Below, piece by piece: positions 13,429-14,216 of a stretch of DNA of 14,216 nucleotides. Under the pieces are notes generated by a model, which worked only from the letters and a program-made list of their open reading frames with translations, did not search any database and was not told the origin of the DNA. Where the stretch lies: positions 1 to 14,216 of the forward strand of contig JALQYS010000364.1 in NCBI GenBank assembly GCA_023254015.1. The letters run 5' to 3'. Both the position numbers and the translations under genes were made by a program. How positions within the stretch are numbered: position 1 is the first letter of the stretch; the number at the start of each line of letters is the position of its first letter. Source of the stretch: Paracoccaceae bacterium. Its GTDB lineage: Bacteria > Pseudomonadota > Alphaproteobacteria > Rhodobacterales > Rhodobacteraceae.

Positions 13429-14216
13429 TCAGAGGTTTGACGGCAGAACGAAGCCGCGCAGGAAATCTTGCGCCGTCATCGGTTTCTTGCCTTCGCGCTG
13501 GGCGAGGGTGATTTCGACCGCGCCGTCACCACAGGCGATGGTCAGGCCGCCCAGCACCTGACCGGGGGCGCCCTGCCCCGACGCAAGGCGCGAGCGGAGC
13601 AGCTTCACCCGCTCGCCCGCGATGTCGCACCAGGCGCCGGGGAACGGGGACAGGCCGCGGATCTGGCGGTCCACCTCTACCGCGGGGCGGGTCCAGTCGA
13701 CGCGGGCTTCGGCCTTGTCGATCTTTGCGGCATAGGTCACGCCGACCTCGGGTTGCGGTTGCGCGGGCAACGGCAGGGCGGCAAGGGCCTGCACGATCAG
13801 CCGCGCGCCCATGGCCGACAGGCGGTCATGCAGGTCGGCGGTGGTTTCTTCGGCACCGATGGCGGTCGCCTCGCGCAAGAGCACCGGGCCAGTGTCCAGC
13901 CCCGCCTCCATCTGCATGATGCAGACGCCGGTTTCGGCATCGCCCGCCATGATCGCGCGGTGAATGGGCGCGGCACCGCGCCAGCGCGGCAAAAGCGAGG
14001 CATGGATATTCAGGCATCCAAGGCGCGGCGCATCAAGGATCGCCTGCGGCAAGATCAGGCCATAGGCAACCACGACGGCAACATCAGCGCCATGGCTGGC
14101 AAAGGTTTTCGCTGCATCTTCGCTGCGCAGCGAAACCGGATGATTGACGGGCAGTCCAAGGGCCAGCGCGCGGGCGTGAACGGGGGTTGGACGGTCGGCC
14201 TTGCCGCGGCCTGCCG
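13429..14216 (-). CDS. fmt: Methionyl-tRNA formyltransferase, 5' end cut by the window
   Basis: Fmt formylates initiator Met-tRNA using 10-formyl-tetrahydrofolate. About 261 residues are present; the frame is open through the right edge, and roughly the first 40-45 residues are missing relative to the usual 300-315. Visible landmarks: a basic loop AGRGKADRPTPVHARAL near the edge (part of the tRNA-contacting region), VVAYGLILP, the active-site block LNIHASLLPRWRGAAPIHRAI with catalytic Asn/His and the SLLPxxRG signature, then GLDTGPVL with the catalytic Asp. The C-terminal OB-fold domain follows the YAAKIDKAEARVDW segment. The internal ATG near 14073 falls within the conserved VVVAYGL strand and is not the start. 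In Alphaproteobacteria fmt commonly follows def, which would lie beyond the edge. Confidence 0.95.
   Translation of the reverse strand, partial: AGRGKADRPTPVHARALALGLPVNHPVSLRSEDAAKTFASHGADVAVVVAYGLILPQAILDAPRLGCLNIHASLLPRWRGAAPIHRAIMAGDAETGVCIMQMEAGLDTGPVLLREATAIGAEETTADLHDRLSAMGARLIVQALAALPLPAQPQPEVGVTYAAKIDKAEARVDWTRPAVEVDRQIRGLSPFPGAWCDIAGERVKLLRSRLASGQGAPGQVLGGLTIACGDGAVEITLAQREGKKPMTAQDFLRGFVLPSNL

Noticed and set aside
13406..13432. Minus-strand TGATCC upstream of the GlsB gene as a sigma-E promoter
   Set aside because: The -10 position reads GC-rich sequence without CGTAA or CGTAT.

Overview
The window joins two unrelated pieces of DNA. Bases 1 to about 925 look like Bacteroidota (Chitinophagaceae/Sphingobacteriia style): moderate GC, a fasciclin-domain lipoprotein, a long AT-rich bidirectional terminator and the 3' end of a convergent gene. 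From about 930 to the end the DNA is GC-rich, with gene content, gene order and codon use typical of Rhodobacterales (Paracoccaceae; Rhodobacter/Tabrizicola/Gemmobacter-like Alphaproteobacteria). The change falls at a BamHI/Sau3AI site (GGATCC, 925-930) and cuts a reading frame. A cloning or assembly chimera is therefore more likely than natural transfer.

Layout of the alphaproteobacterial part: a terminator remnant; dapB (lysine/peptidoglycan precursor synthesis); a small secreted protein of unknown function with its own candidate ECF sigma promoter; a convergent 57-residue DUF1674/SdhAF4-like gene; and rsmB (16S rRNA m5C methyltransferase). Next comes a minus-strand three-gene operon joined by ATGA overlaps (FAD-dependent amine-oxidase-like oxidoreductase, DUF1365 protein, short-chain dehydrogenase). 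It is divergent from rpoE-chrR, the ECF11 sigma factor and its zinc anti-sigma factor that control the singlet-oxygen response in Rhodobacter. The 101-bp divergent spacer holds two back-to-back promoters of identical form, TGATCC-N16-CGTAA, one per direction. The three enzyme genes are thus very probably direct sigma-E targets and the module autoregulates. The same pattern (TGATCC-N16-CGTAT) occurs once more in the window, in front of the small secreted protein.

Bases 7926-12591 are a surface-glycan-type locus: on the minus strand a large GT2-type glycosyltransferase with a C-terminal methyltransferase-like domain, a DxD glycosyltransferase and an FkbM methyltransferase; divergently on the plus strand another DxD-containing glycosyltransferase-like protein. 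The glycan made is not identifiable. It is followed by a small TetR-like regulator, a convergent GlsB/YeaQ-type membrane protein whose stop overlaps that of the regulator, and fmt (methionyl-tRNA formyltransferase), which runs off the right edge.

No rRNA, tRNA, CRISPR array, transposase or phage gene was seen. The most notable material is the sigma-E/ChrR regulatory module with its three matching promoters, the two-domain glycosyltransferase, and the restriction-site junction.
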